From Halapricum hydrolyticum (GTDB lineage Archaea; Halobacteriota; Halobacteria; Halobacteriales; Haloarculaceae), in NCBI RefSeq assembly GCF_025517535.1, contig NZ_JAOPKC010000011.1, forward strand, positions 26,102-90,101: a DNA stretch of 64,000 nt, read 5' to 3'. Below, piece by piece: positions 8,153 to 16,488 of this stretch (its first letter is position 1; every line of letters begins with the position of its first letter). The notes under the pieces are model-generated. The model made no database searches. It worked only from the letters and a program-made list of their open reading frames with translations, and was not told the DNA's origin. A program made the translations under genes and the position numbers.

Positions 8153-9256
8153 ATGGCAAACGCGGTTCCATATGTGGACGACCTCTGGTCGTGGATCCTC
8201 TCCCTCCCGCGATGGCAGGGATTTCTGTTGCTGGTGTTGGCGACGGTCCTGTTAGCGAAAGCCATTCAGGTCGGGGGAGACGTGCTGATCAGGCGGGTTA
8301 CCCGTCGGATCCCGACAGACGTCGACGACGTCATCTTCGAGACGATCCATCCGCCGCTGTACGCCACAGTCGTCCTGACGGGCGGATACCTCGCCGTGCT
8401 CGTGCTCGGGATGGCACCCGACGTCAACGCTCAGGTCGAGGCGCTGATCCTGTCGATCCTGGCGGTGATGTGGGCGCTGACGCTGACTCGAGTCGGCCGG
8501 AAGGTCTCGAACGAACTCACCGAGAACAGCCACGTCAACACGCAGGTCGTCCCGATCTTCCAGAACGTCTGGAGCGTGATCGTCGTCGCCGTGACGATCT
8601 ACCTCCTGCTCGCGCTGTGGAGCATCGACCCGACGCCGTTCCTCGCCAGCGCGGGGATCATCGGTATCGTCATCGGTTTCGCGGCCAGAGACACCATTGC
8701 GAACTTCTTCGGCTCGATCGCCCTCTACTTCGACGGGACCTACAAAGTCGGCGACTACATCGTCCTCGAGACGGGCGAGCGCGGCCGCGTCGAGGACATC
8801 TCGATCCGATCGACGGTGATCCGGACCCGTGACGACATGCTCGTCACAGTACCGAACAGCGTCCTCAACTCTGCGCGGATCATCAACGAATCGACGCCCG
8901 ACCGCGAGCGCCGCGTCCGAATCGAGATCGGCGTCGCCTACGGGAGCGACACCGACGAAGTCGAGGGGACGCTCCTGGCCGTGGCCGACGAGGAAGCACT
9001 GGTGATCGACCGACCCAAACCCCGAGTCCGCCTGCGCTCGTTCGGTGACTCCGCGTTGCAGTACGAACTGCTGTGCTGGGTCAACGACCCCGTCCTCCGG
9101 GGGCGAGCGACTCACAAACTCAATACCGGAGTCTACAACGCGCTCCGGGCGGCCGACATCGAGATTCCGTTCCCCCAGCGGGTGGTGACGTTCTCCGAAG
9201 GAGACAGGGAGTCGCCGCCTACGACGGACCAGTTCGGTGAAGTCGACACCGAATGA
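8153..9256 (+). CDS. MscS-family mechanosensitive channel
   Basis: A 367-residue small-conductance mechanosensitive channel homologue. Four to five hydrophobic segments cover about residues 10-190. The pore helix and beta-domain junction is clear (GIVIGFAARDTIANFFGSIALYFDGTYKVGDYI), followed by the MscS middle domain (GERGRVEDISIRSTVIRTRDDMLVTVPNS) and an alpha-beta C-terminal domain. Such channels release solutes on osmotic downshock. It stands alone between gar1 and the presenilin-type gene. The upstream 178 bases contain no other gene that I can support. Confidence 0.92.
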   Translation: MANAVPYVDDLWSWILSLPRWQGFLLLVLATVLLAKAIQVGGDVLIRRVTRRIPTDVDDVIFETIHPPLYATVVLTGGYLAVLVLGMAPDVNAQVEALILSILAVMWALTLTRVGRKVSNELTENSHVNTQVVPIFQNVWSVIVVAVTIYLLLALWSIDPTPFLASAGIIGIVIGFAARDTIANFFGSIALYFDGTYKVGDYIVLETGERGRVEDISIRSTVIRTRDDMLVTVPNSVLNSARIINESTPDRERRVRIEIGVAYGSDTDEVEGTLLAVADEEALVIDRPKPRVRLRSFGDSALQYELLCWVNDPVLRGRATHKLNTGVYNALRAADIEIPFPQRVVTFSEGDRESPPTTDQFGEVDTE

Positions 9257-9343
9257 TGTGTTAACTCGATATGCTGCATGCGCGCAACGTCTCCCCGATC
9301 GCGACTCGCAGGTGTTATTCGGCTCGCTGTCGGATGGCCGTCC

Positions 9344-10429
9344 ATGGAACAACGGACGCGAGCGGCCGTCGCCGCGCTCGGGATCGCCGCCATCTTCCTG
9401 CTGGTGCAACTGGGCGCACTCGCGCTCGTCGAGCCGTTCGAGCAGGCGGGGCTGCAGGCGACCGAGAATCCGCAAAACGCGACGAACAGCGTCATCTACG
9501 TCGGCGCGTTGCTGGTCATGACAGGGTTCATGCTGCTGGCGTTCAAGTACGACCTCGACGTCGTGATCCGAGGGCTGGTCGTCTTCGTCGGCGGATACAT
9601 CGGCTTCATCGTCCTCGCGTCGATCGTCCCGGCATCGGTCGTTCCCGTCGCAGGGGCCAGCGCGCTCGCCTGGGCGGCCGCGGGCGCAATCGTCCTCGGA
9701 CTCCTCGTCCATCCCGAGTGGTACGTCATCGACGCCGCCGGGATCGTGATGGGGGCCGGCGCGGCGGGGCTGTTCGGGATCTCTTTCGGCGTGCTCCCGG
9801 CGCTTCTGTTGCTCGGCGCGCTGGCAGTGTACGACGCGATCAGCGTCTACGGGACCGAACACATGCTCACGCTCGCCGAGGGTGTGATGGACCTGCGGAT
9901 TCCTGTCGTGCTGGTCGTCCCGCTGACGCTGTCGTACTCGTTTCTGGAAGCAGACGCGCCCGACAGCGTCTCCGAGGCGGACGCGACGGATAGCATCACC
10001 GAGGCGGACGGCTCGGGAGAGGGAGGCGAAAATCCGGAGGACAGGCCGGATTCCGATGGCGAGTCTGATCGCGAAGAGACAGACGGGGAGTCGGATGCCG
10101 AATCCAGCGAGGAGGCGCTCGACAGAGAGGCGCTGTTCATCGGCCTCGGCGACGCCGTGATCCCGACCGTGCTGGTCGCGAGCGCGGCCGCGTTTGCCCC
10201 CGAAGCGGTTCCGGACGTCGTCGCCGGCGGGCTCGCGATCCCGGCGACGGCCGCCGGCGCGATGGTCGGGACGTTCGTCGGGCTCGCTATCTTGCTCCGG
10301 ATGGTCCTTCGCGGGCGTGCACACGCCGGACTCCCGCTGCTCAACGGCGGCGCGATCGCCGGCTACCTTCTGGCTGCGGTGGCGAGCGGGCTCTCGCTCG
10401 CACAGGCGATCGGACTCGCGGGCGTCTGA
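9344..10429 (+). CDS. Presenilin-type intramembrane aspartyl protease (PSH family)
   Basis: A 361-residue polytopic membrane protein with about nine hydrophobic segments. The two catalytic aspartates are in AVYDAISVYGTEHM (Asp164) and IGLGDAVIP (Asp270), the YD and GxGD signatures of presenilin and signal peptide peptidase. Between them is an unusually long acidic loop (about residues 202-262), rich in Glu, Asp and Ser, beginning with imperfect repeats (SEADATDS, TEADGS). The ATG at 9344 puts the first helix directly at the N-terminus. Substrates are unknown. The gene is convergent with an ornithine cyclodeaminase-family gene. Confidence 0.92.
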   Translation: MEQRTRAAVAALGIAAIFLLVQLGALALVEPFEQAGLQATENPQNATNSVIYVGALLVMTGFMLLAFKYDLDVVIRGLVVFVGGYIGFIVLASIVPASVVPVAGASALAWAAAGAIVLGLLVHPEWYVIDAAGIVMGAGAAGLFGISFGVLPALLLLGALAVYDAISVYGTEHMLTLAEGVMDLRIPVVLVVPLTLSYSFLEADAPDSVSEADATDSITEADGSGEGGENPEDRPDSDGESDREETDGESDAESSEEALDREALFIGLGDAVIPTVLVASAAAFAPEAVPDVVAGGLAIPATAAGAMVGTFVGLAILLRMVLRGRAHAGLPLLNGGAIAGYLLAAVASGLSLAQAIGLAGV

Positions 10430-10433
10430 TCCC

Positions 10434-10479
10434 TCGCTTCGCTCGCCGGCGCCTAGTCCATCGCTTCGCTCGCCGGCGC
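10434..10479. repeat. 27-base direct duplication over a stop codon
   Basis: TCGCTTCGCTCGCCGGCGC occurs at 10434-10452 and again at 10461-10479, a period of 27. The second copy codes for the last residues of the minus-strand gene and its stop is at 10455-10453; the first copy is the duplicated tail in the gap to the presenilin gene. Seen directly. Confidence 0.85.
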
Positions 10480-11448
10480 GAACGTGATCGTCTGCCCCAG
10501 GTCGTCGCGATCAACTGCCGTTTCGTAGAGCATGTGAGCGGCGGCGACAGTTTCGATGGCCGTCCCGCCGCTGTCGAAGACCGTGATGTCGTCGTCGCTG
10601 GTGCGGCCGGGCGCGTTTCCGGCGACGACCTCACCCAGTTCCGCGTGGACGTGGTCGTCACCGATCGCTCCGTCCTCGCGAGCCTGGATGTACGCCCCGG
10701 CGTCCTGTTCGGTCCGCGCGCGCAGGTCAGGGACGTACGTTGCCCGTGCGACCGCTGTCGCGTCGAGTTCGCGACGCTCGGGGTGGTACTGACCCATCGC
10801 CGTCACGTGCGTGCCGGGTTCGAGCCGGTCACCGTCAAAGAGTGGTTCGCTGGATCGGGTCGCGGTGATGACGACGTCGGCGTTTTCGAGGACGGCCGCG
10901 GGCGAGGCGACGGCAGCGACGGTCGCGTCGAGTTCGGCGTTCATCTCGGCGGCGAACGTTTCGCGGTGGTCGGGCGTCGGGGAGTAGACGGCCACGCGAT
11001 CGAGGTCGCGGACGGTTGCCGTCGCCCGGAGCTGTCCCCGTGCCTGCGTGCCGCTGCCGAACAGTCCGACCGTACTGGCGTCCTCACGGGCGAGCGCGTC
11101 CACGCCGACGGCCCCGGCTGCGCCGGTCTTGTAGGGGTTGAGATGTGCCCCGTCGAAGACTGCCAGCGGCTGTCCCGACTGGGAATCGTACAGCGGCAAC
11201 ACGAAGTGGGCGTCCCCGTCGCCGAATCCGGCGGCGTAGGTGTACCCGCCCATCGCACCCGTCTCCGGGAGGACCGCGAGATACCCCGTCAATAGCCCTG
11301 GCGGATCCTCGTTGGTCAGTGCGGTCCGTGGCTCGGCCGGTGCGCCCTCGCCGCGCTGGCGATACCCCTCGCGAACGGCCGTGACGTACTCGGCCGGCGT
11401 CGCGAGTCCACGCGTCTCGCTGCTCCGGTAGAACGGTATCTCGATCAT
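10453..11448 (-). CDS. Ornithine cyclodeaminase / alanine dehydrogenase family protein
   Basis: A 331-residue NAD(P)-binding enzyme of the mu-crystallin family. The N-terminal half carries the substrate region with KTGAAGAVGVDALAREDASTVGLFGSGTQARGQLRA, in which GLFGSGTQA is the dinucleotide-binding glycine motif; the C-terminal half has VVITATRSSEPLFDG and HVTAMGQYHPERRELD. Family members deaminate ornithine, reduce pyruvate to alanine or make iminoacids; sequence alone does not settle which. The last codons lie in a 27-base direct repeat. Upstream is a 340-base gap. Confidence 0.85.
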   Translation of the reverse strand: MIEIPFYRSSETRGLATPAEYVTAVREGYRQRGEGAPAEPRTALTNEDPPGLLTGYLAVLPETGAMGGYTYAAGFGDGDAHFVLPLYDSQSGQPLAVFDGAHLNPYKTGAAGAVGVDALAREDASTVGLFGSGTQARGQLRATATVRDLDRVAVYSPTPDHRETFAAEMNAELDATVAAVASPAAVLENADVVITATRSSEPLFDGDRLEPGTHVTAMGQYHPERRELDATAVARATYVPDLRARTEQDAGAYIQAREDGAIGDDHVHAELGEVVAGNAPGRTSDDDITVFDSGGTAIETVAAAHMLYETAVDRDDLGQTITFAPASEAMD

Positions 11449-11789
11449 CTTGCGACTGTTGGCCTCCCATCCTTGTAGGTGTAGTCCCGTTCGGGAAACC
11501 GGCCAGGTGTCGTGCCGTCGATCCGGGAGCCGTCGGTGACGGTCAGCGCGGCACGAGACCGATTATCGAGCGCGATAACGGGCGTAGCGGTCGAAAAGAA
11601 AGCTATATCTGCGAGGACTAACGGACAACCGCCGACATAGAAGATCAGCCACCCGATCGTCGAGATCCGTCTCGAAACCGTCCGAAACTACTGTTTTATC
11701 GAATGATAATTTGGGGAGAGCGCTTATACGGGAAGAGAGACGAGTTGTGGATGGAGGCAGTGAGACGGAAACCCCGTCCACGACGCACA
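11449..11789. other. Intergenic region, no gene seen
   Basis: About 340 bases between divergent genes. It has the promoter of the minus-strand dehydrogenase near 11460-11500 and, at the right end, an AT-rich run with GCGCTTATACGGG near 11722-11734 as the probable TATA box of the small gene at 11790. Short frames here have no family features and I reject them. Confidence 0.5.
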
Positions 11790-11960
11790 ATGAGCGGCAA
11801 TGCCACGGACAACACGGACGGGCCGGTGACGGACGACGACCAGTCTCAGCGATGCGCCGAGTTGACACTCGATGACGACGCGTTCGTCATCTACGATCGG
11901 GAGAACCATCAGGCCTGGATCCAGTCGACCGTGGCGGTCCCGATCGAAGATTATCGGTAG
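11790..11960 (+). CDS. Small conserved haloarchaeal protein (DUF7331-like)
   Basis: A 56-residue acidic protein, MSGNATDNTDG... with a conserved-looking core ELTLDDDAFVIYDRENHQAWIQSTVAV. I recognise this pattern (DDAxVIYDxENxxAWIQS) as a small haloarchaeal family of unknown function, probably DUF7331. The ATG at 11790 is preferred to the upstream ATG at 11703, which adds a basic non-conserved stretch through the TATA region. It is convergent with the next gene. No function can be assigned. Confidence 0.65.
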   Translation: MSGNATDNTDGPVTDDDQSQRCAELTLDDDAFVIYDRENHQAWIQSTVAVPIEDYR

Positions 11961-11991
11961 GCATCCCCAGTGGACGATCGTTTTCTGCCGA

Positions 11992-12414
11992 CTACTCGCC
12001 GTACAGCAGCGCCATCGCCGTCCGCCAGGGGACCAGCAGCACGAGTCCGACGGCCATCGAGACGGCGACGAACGAGAGCTGAACGCCACCGCGGACGAAC
12101 GGCAGCGCCCGGATCGCCATCGCGATCAGGACCGCCATGATCCAGGCGGGGGTCGTCCAGGAGATCGCCCGCAAGGGAAACTTCCAGGCGTCAGTCGTAT
12201 AGAGTCCGCCGACGAACGTCGCGATCACCCAGCCGAGCAGAAACGGAACGAACGCTTCGACGGCCCGAACCGGGTACTCCCACGGCGGGGAACCGTGCGT
12301 TATCTCACCGATCGCGACGAACAGTGCAATCAAGGCGACGTCACCGAAGGCGACCAGCACGGACAGTCGCGTCCGATCGACCCGGCGATCGAGCTCATCG
12401 ACCACCTGTGACAT
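11992..12414 (-). CDS. DUF3054 family membrane protein
   Basis: A 140-residue membrane protein with four predicted helices. Features: a short charged N-terminus (MSQVVDELDRRVDR), then VLVAFGDVALIALFVAIG, a polar loop EITHG, FVPFLLGWVIATFVGGLY, TPAWIMAVLIAMAIRAL and FVAVSMAVGLVLLVPWRTA. This agrees with the DUF3054 family of small bacterial and haloarchaeal membrane proteins of unknown function. The start at 12414 removes an upstream arginine-rich extension that is a shadow of the neighbouring methyltransferase. Confidence 0.82.
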   Translation of the reverse strand: MSQVVDELDRRVDRTRLSVLVAFGDVALIALFVAIGEITHGSPPWEYPVRAVEAFVPFLLGWVIATFVGGLYTTDAWKFPLRAISWTTPAWIMAVLIAMAIRALPFVRGGVQLSFVAVSMAVGLVLLVPWRTAMALLYGE

Positions 12415-12437
12415 ATCTGACCTCTCGAACGCCGGGC

Positions 12438-13013
12438 CTATGTGCCTTCGCGTTTCGGGACGACCGCCGCGACCGTGTACCCGAACCCACCCTCGATGAG
12501 GTGGGTCTCGAACCCCACGTCTTCGAGCTGCTGCCGGAGTTGGGCGGGCGAGACGAACGCCGAGTCGAACCCGACGAGTCGCTCGCCGAACGCCAGCACC
12601 CGACCCGGGACGGTCGTCGGGTCGAAGTCGCTGATCACGAGCACGCCACCCGGCGCAAGCACGCGATACGCCTCCTCGAAGACGGTGTCCCACTCGTAGA
12701 TGTGATGGAGCGCGTCGACGATCGTGATCGCGTCGACGGCGTCGGTCGCGAGCGGGAGTCGTCCGGCGTCGCCCTGGACGCTCGGGAGCGTCGTCTGCGC
12801 CAGCATGCCACGGGATGCGTCGAGCACGAACCGACGTTCGACGCCGAGTGCTCGCGCCGCGCGCCCGGTCCCGCCACCGACGTCGACCAGGCGTTCGACG
12901 GGTCGTCCGGCGTGTTCGAGTCCGCGAGAGAGGGCAGTCGCCTTCGCGCCAGGCATAAACAGATCGTAGTAGCGCGCGAACCGGTCGAAGAGAGCGACGT
13001 CGCCAGTGGACAT
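12438..13013 (-). CDS. Class I SAM-dependent methyltransferase
   Basis: A 191-residue methyltransferase. Motif I is VDVGGGTGRAARAL at about residues 43-56, the acidic motif II lies at FVLDASRGM, and the post-motif region reads DALHHIYEWDTVFEEAYRVLAPGGVLVISDF, as in ubiquinone/menaquinone-type and small-molecule methyltransferases. The start at 13013 (MSTGDVALFDRFARYYD) fits the usual FDRxAxxYD opening of the family. It is the second minus-strand gene before DUF3054, 23 bases apart, and divergent from the GNAT gene. The substrate is unknown. Confidence 0.9.
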   Translation of the reverse strand: MSTGDVALFDRFARYYDLFMPGAKATALSRGLEHAGRPVERLVDVGGGTGRAARALGVERRFVLDASRGMLAQTTLPSVQGDAGRLPLATDAVDAITIVDALHHIYEWDTVFEEAYRVLAPGGVLVISDFDPTTVPGRVLAFGERLVGFDSAFVSPAQLRQQLEDVGFETHLIEGGFGYTVAAVVPKREGT

Positions 13014-13088
13014 ACGACAGAGAGGGCCCGGACGAGCAAAAGGGACGCGGAGCAGTACGTCTTTGCCGCCGGAGGGCCTGGCGGGCGT

Positions 13089-13613
13089 ATGGAGTTCGAA
13101 CTGCTCGGCTGGCCCGCTGACGGACCGACGCTGCGGCTCGACTACGAGCAGTTCAGCTACGCCGGGAAGTTCGTCATGTCTTCGACCGGTAAGGCCGTCG
13201 TTCGCGAGGCCGACGAGATCGTCGCCGCGGCGGCGTTCGACGCCGACCGGACAGACGACTCGACGCTTCGGATCCGGTACGTGACGGTGCGGCGCGACCG
13301 ACGGAGCGAGGGGATCGGCTCGCGGCTGCTCCGGACGGTCCGTGGTCGGGCCGCTGACCACGGCTTCGATCGGGTCGTGGCCGCCGTAAACAATCCCTTC
13401 GCCTACGAGGCCGCCTCGAAGGCCGGGTTCGGCTACACGGGCGAGCAGACGGGGCTGACCGAACGCGTCATGGCCTGGCCCGACCCGGACCGGGAGACAC
13501 GGTACCGGGAAGGGATGGAAAGCTTCCGCGAGGACGACCTCGAACCGGACGCGGTCGCGTTCGTCGATTCCCGCGAGACGGCCCCGTCGGTCGTCGACCC
13601 GTTCCCCGGGTGA
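13089..13613 (+). CDS. GNAT family N-acetyltransferase
   Basis: A 174-residue acetyltransferase. The acetyl-CoA loop is visible at VTVRRDRRSEGIGSRLLRTVRGRAADHG (R/Q-x-x-G-x-G/A as RSEGIG), followed by the typical NPFAYEAASKAGFGYTGE strand-helix. A C-terminal extension of about 40 residues (DRETRYREGMESF...) is poorly characterised. The ATG at 13089 follows a GCGGGCGT leader. Substrate unknown; both protein N-terminal and small-molecule targets are possible. Confidence 0.88.
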   Translation: MEFELLGWPADGPTLRLDYEQFSYAGKFVMSSTGKAVVREADEIVAAAAFDADRTDDSTLRIRYVTVRRDRRSEGIGSRLLRTVRGRAADHGFDRVVAAVNNPFAYEAASKAGFGYTGEQTGLTERVMAWPDPDRETRYREGMESFREDDLEPDAVAFVDSRETAPSVVDPFPG

Positions 13614-13630
13614 AGCGCGCGCTACGGGCG

Positions 13631-14236
13631 TTAGTCCATCGCGTCTTCGTCGATCGGTGCCGACTCGAACAGCCGCGAACCACACCCGTCACAGTCGACC
13701 GCCGCGACCTGGTAGCTGCCACAGCAGGACTCGACGGTCTTCGTGTCGAAGACGACCTCTGTCCCGCACTCGGGACAAATCTCCAGGAACAGCCGCAGCC
13801 CCTTCAGGAGGCGACTCCGGTCGGCGACCGGCAGCTCGTGCCACGCCTGGAGTCGGTCCTCGAGCAACCGAGCGGCGGCCAGGTCCGCGTAGAAGGCGGC
13901 CTCCGACTCCAGTGAGCCGATGAGGGCGCCGTCGATCGTGATGCGGAAGGCGTCGTTGACGGCCTCGAGTTCGACTTCTCCGTCCGAATCGATCCCCATG
14001 ACGTCGACCAGTTCCTGCCTGTTGGCGTCTTCGTCGGCTTTTACGTCCTGGATCTCTGCCTGCCAGGCCTCGTTGAACGTCGAGGTGACCTGCAGGTCGC
14101 CCGAGGACGCCTCCTCGAGAGCCCCTGCCGCGAGCAGTTCGGCCTCGGGATCCTCGACTCTCGGACCCTCGGTAGCCCCCCCATCGGTTCGAACAGGTTG
14201 TCGTGACGATCCCGAACGTCGATCTCGATCCGTCAT
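13631..14236 (-). CDS. Conserved haloarchaeal zinc-ribbon protein
   Basis: A 201-residue acidic protein that I do not recognise beyond its haloarchaeal character. The N-terminal 50 residues are low-complexity. The C-terminus has two Cys pairs (ICPECGTEV and DCDGCGSRLFE) with CCG between them, forming a likely zinc ribbon. The middle part (ITIDGALIGSLESEAAFYADLAAARLLEDRLQAWHELPVADR) looks helical. It is convergent with the GNAT gene (17-base gap) and divergent from fen1. Function unknown. Confidence 0.75.
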   Translation of the reverse strand: MTDRDRRSGSSRQPVRTDGGATEGPRVEDPEAELLAAGALEEASSGDLQVTSTFNEAWQAEIQDVKADEDANRQELVDVMGIDSDGEVELEAVNDAFRITIDGALIGSLESEAAFYADLAAARLLEDRLQAWHELPVADRSRLLKGLRLFLEICPECGTEVVFDTKTVESCCGSYQVAAVDCDGCGSRLFESAPIDEDAMD

Positions 14237-14381
14237 ATGCGTCGGATTGAACGCCCACTCTTGTAAGTTAATCCTCTTTACCGGAATTTCGAGGCGAAGG
14301 CCTGCGCTTCAGCGCCGGGTAGATGGCAACAGTGGGCCTGCGTCAGGGGATTCAAGCCGCTGTCCGTCCTACAGTCGATCG

Positions 14382-15362
14382 ATGGGAAACGCAGCGCTCC
14401 GCGAGTTGGCGGTCATCGAGGACGTTCCGTTCGCCGACCTGCAGGGTTCGGTCGTCGCCGTGGACGCCCACAACTGGCTGTATCGGTATCTGACGACGAC
14501 GGTGAAGTGGACGCGCGACGAGATCTACACGACGAGCGACGGCGAGGAGGTCGCCAATCTCGTCGGCGTCGTGCAAGGGATCCCGAGGTTCTTCGAGCAC
14601 GACCTGACGCCGGTGTTCGTCTTCGACGGCGCGGTCACCGAGCTGAAAGACGACGAGGTGCAACAGCGACGCGAGAAACGCGAGGCCGCCGAGCAGCGCC
14701 TCGAAGAGGCGCGCGAGCGCGGCGACGAACTCGCCGTTGCACGCCTGGAGAGTCGAACGCAGCGGCTGACCGAGACGATCGTCGAGACGACCCGCGAGTT
14801 GCTCGAACTGCTGGACGTGCCGATCGTCGACGCCCCCGCGGAGGGCGAGGCCCAGGCGGCCGTGATGGCTCGCCGCGGCGACGTCGATTACGCCGGCACG
14901 GAAGACTACGACGCCCTGCTGTTCGGCGCACCGCTGACGCTCCGGCAGTTGACCAGCAAGGGCGATCCCGAGCTGATGGTCCTGGACGCGACGCTTTCCG
15001 AACACGATCTCACCTGGGAGCAGTTGATCGACGTCGCGATCCTCTGTGGCACCGACTTCAACGACGGCGTCTCCGGCTACGGGCCGAAGACGTCAGTCAA
15101 AGCGATCAGGGAGCACGGTGATCTGTGGGGCGTCATCGAGGCCGAAGGTCTCCAGATCGAGAACGCCGACAGGATCAGACAGCTCTTTCGCGACCCGCCG
15201 GTCGTCGAGACACCGGAGCTAGATCTCGATATCTCGCCCGACGTGGACGCGGCCCGCGAGTACGTCACCGAGACGTGGGAAGTCGATCCCGAGGAGGTCG
15301 AGCGCGGGTTCGATCGGATCGAGGAGTCGCAGGTCCAGACTGGCCTCGACCGGTGGTCGTGA
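14382..15362 (+). CDS. fen1: Flap endonuclease 1
   Basis: A 326-residue structure-specific 5' nuclease for Okazaki-fragment maturation and repair. N-domain: VVAVDAHNWLYRYL and VFVFDGAVTELK; I-domain: VPIVDAPAEGEAQAAVMARRG, with the acidic metal ligands, then GTEDYDALLFG and LCGTDFNDGVSGYGPKT (helix-hairpin-helix). The C-terminus QTGLDRWS fits a PCNA-interacting box (Q-x-x-L-x-x-aromatic). The ATG at 14382 gives the normal archaeal length. It is followed 57 bases later by the galactokinase-like gene on the same strand. Confidence 0.95.
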   Translation: MGNAALRELAVIEDVPFADLQGSVVAVDAHNWLYRYLTTTVKWTRDEIYTTSDGEEVANLVGVVQGIPRFFEHDLTPVFVFDGAVTELKDDEVQQRREKREAAEQRLEEARERGDELAVARLESRTQRLTETIVETTRELLELLDVPIVDAPAEGEAQAAVMARRGDVDYAGTEDYDALLFGAPLTLRQLTSKGDPELMVLDATLSEHDLTWEQLIDVAILCGTDFNDGVSGYGPKTSVKAIREHGDLWGVIEAEGLQIENADRIRQLFRDPPVVETPELDLDISPDVDAAREYVTETWEVDPEEVERGFDRIEESQVQTGLDRWS

Positions 15363-15419
15363 CGGTCGCGGGCTGGCCGGTCGCAACACTCACCAACGGT
15401 CGAAGCCGAACGTAGCCCC

Positions 15420-16463
15420 ATGTACCAGGTGCGTTCCCCCGGCGCGGCGGTCCTGTTCGGCGATCGGACGCCCGACAGCGACGGCTACGCGCTAGCGGTA
15501 GCGACCGATCGATCGACGACGATGGAAGCGAAGCCGGCCGAGGACGTGACCGTCTCTCTCGGAGACGACACGCGGGCGTTTGCGACCGCGGATCCACAGC
15601 CGGCCGGCGACTGGGCGGATCCGATCCGTGGCTGTTACGCCGTACTCGCGGACGCCGGGTTCGAGCCCGGCGGATTCGAGGGAGTCGTCGACGGTGAGCT
15701 GTTCGGGTCGGACGCGACAGAAGGGGGTGTCCCCGCCGACGCAAACGCCACGTCGAGCCTGGAGCTTGCAGTGTTGGCGTTGCTGGGGGCGGCCTACGAG
15801 CTGGACCTCTCGCGTCTGGAGATCGCCCGACTCGCCCGGCGCGTCGAAACCGAGTTTCTCGGACGCGACCGTCCGACCGCCGCGCCGTTCGCGATCGCGC
15901 TCGGGAAAGCCGGCTCGGCGCTCTTTCTGGACGCGGGCGAGGGCACCTACGCCCGGGTCGCCGTGCCGAACGGGCTACAGATACTCACGGCTTCGACTGG
16001 CACGGACTCGCCCGCGCCAGGTGCCGGCGAGGACGGCGACAGCGTCCGGCAGGCACTGGAGGAGCTCGGCGTCGAGTCCTCGCCGGCGGTCGATTTGACG
16101 ATGCTCCCCAGGCTGGACAGTCCCGGAGCCGATCGGCTGGGATATCTCGTCCGGGAGAACGCCCGCGCGAGTCAGGCGGCGACGGCCCTGGACGACGGCG
16201 AACTCGACCGCTTCGGCGAGTTGCTCGATGAAGCACATCACGATCTGGCCGAGAACGTCACTGTGGACGCACCTGGGGCCGAGCAGATCGTCGAGACGGC
16301 AAGAGAACACGGAGCCGACGGTGCGCGAGCGATCGGAGCGGACATCGTCGTGGCGGTCGAGAGCGATCGGGCGCCGGCACTGCTCGAAGCCATCGAGACC
16401 GGGAACGAGCTCCGGGCGAGGCTAGTCGATCCGGCCGACGGCGTCGTCGTCTCCGAAAAGTAG
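15420..16463 (+). CDS. Catalytically degenerate galactokinase-like GHMP protein
   Basis: A 347-residue protein that aligns along its full length with the GalK at 45269. Shared blocks: YQVRSPG...LFGDRT..DGYALAVATD, GCYAVLADAGFEPGGF, SSLELAVLALLGAAYELDLSR, PFAIALGKAGSALFLD, RLGYLVRENARA, and ADGVVVSEK. All catalytic motifs are lost: GRVNLIGEHTDY of GalK is GAAVLFGDRTPD here; LPLGSGLSSSAS is VPADANATSSLE; CGIMDQ is PTAAPF, so the catalytic Asp is Ala155; GAGWGG is IGADIV. It cannot be an ordinary kinase. It may be a ligand sensor or regulator like yeast Gal3p, or a structural paralogue. It lies in a housekeeping context after fen1, far from the gal genes. Confidence 0.85.
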   Translation: MYQVRSPGAAVLFGDRTPDSDGYALAVATDRSTTMEAKPAEDVTVSLGDDTRAFATADPQPAGDWADPIRGCYAVLADAGFEPGGFEGVVDGELFGSDATEGGVPADANATSSLELAVLALLGAAYELDLSRLEIARLARRVETEFLGRDRPTAAPFAIALGKAGSALFLDAGEGTYARVAVPNGLQILTASTGTDSPAPGAGEDGDSVRQALEELGVESSPAVDLTMLPRLDSPGADRLGYLVRENARASQAATALDDGELDRFGELLDEAHHDLAENVTVDAPGAEQIVETAREHGADGARAIGADIVVAVESDRAPALLEAIETGNELRARLVDPADGVVVSEK

Positions 16464-16469
16464 GGGATC

Positions 16470-16488
16470 ACATCGGAGCCGCCGATGT
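16470..16488. terminator. Perfect hairpin between convergent genes
   Basis: ACATCGG, a five-base loop and CCGATGT form a perfect 7-bp stem between the galactokinase-like gene and guaAb, reaching the first base of the guaAb stop codon. It could serve as a two-way 3'-end structure. No T-run follows, so classical archaeal termination is not proven. Confidence 0.4.

Noticed and set aside
8252..10324. 690-residue minus-strand open frame
   Set aside because: It is antisense to the MscS and presenilin genes, Arg/His/Asp-rich and without family features; a typical shadow in GC-rich DNA.
11563..11868. 101-residue minus-strand ORF
   Set aside because: Arg/Ser-rich, overlaps the better-supported small plus-strand gene and its promoter.
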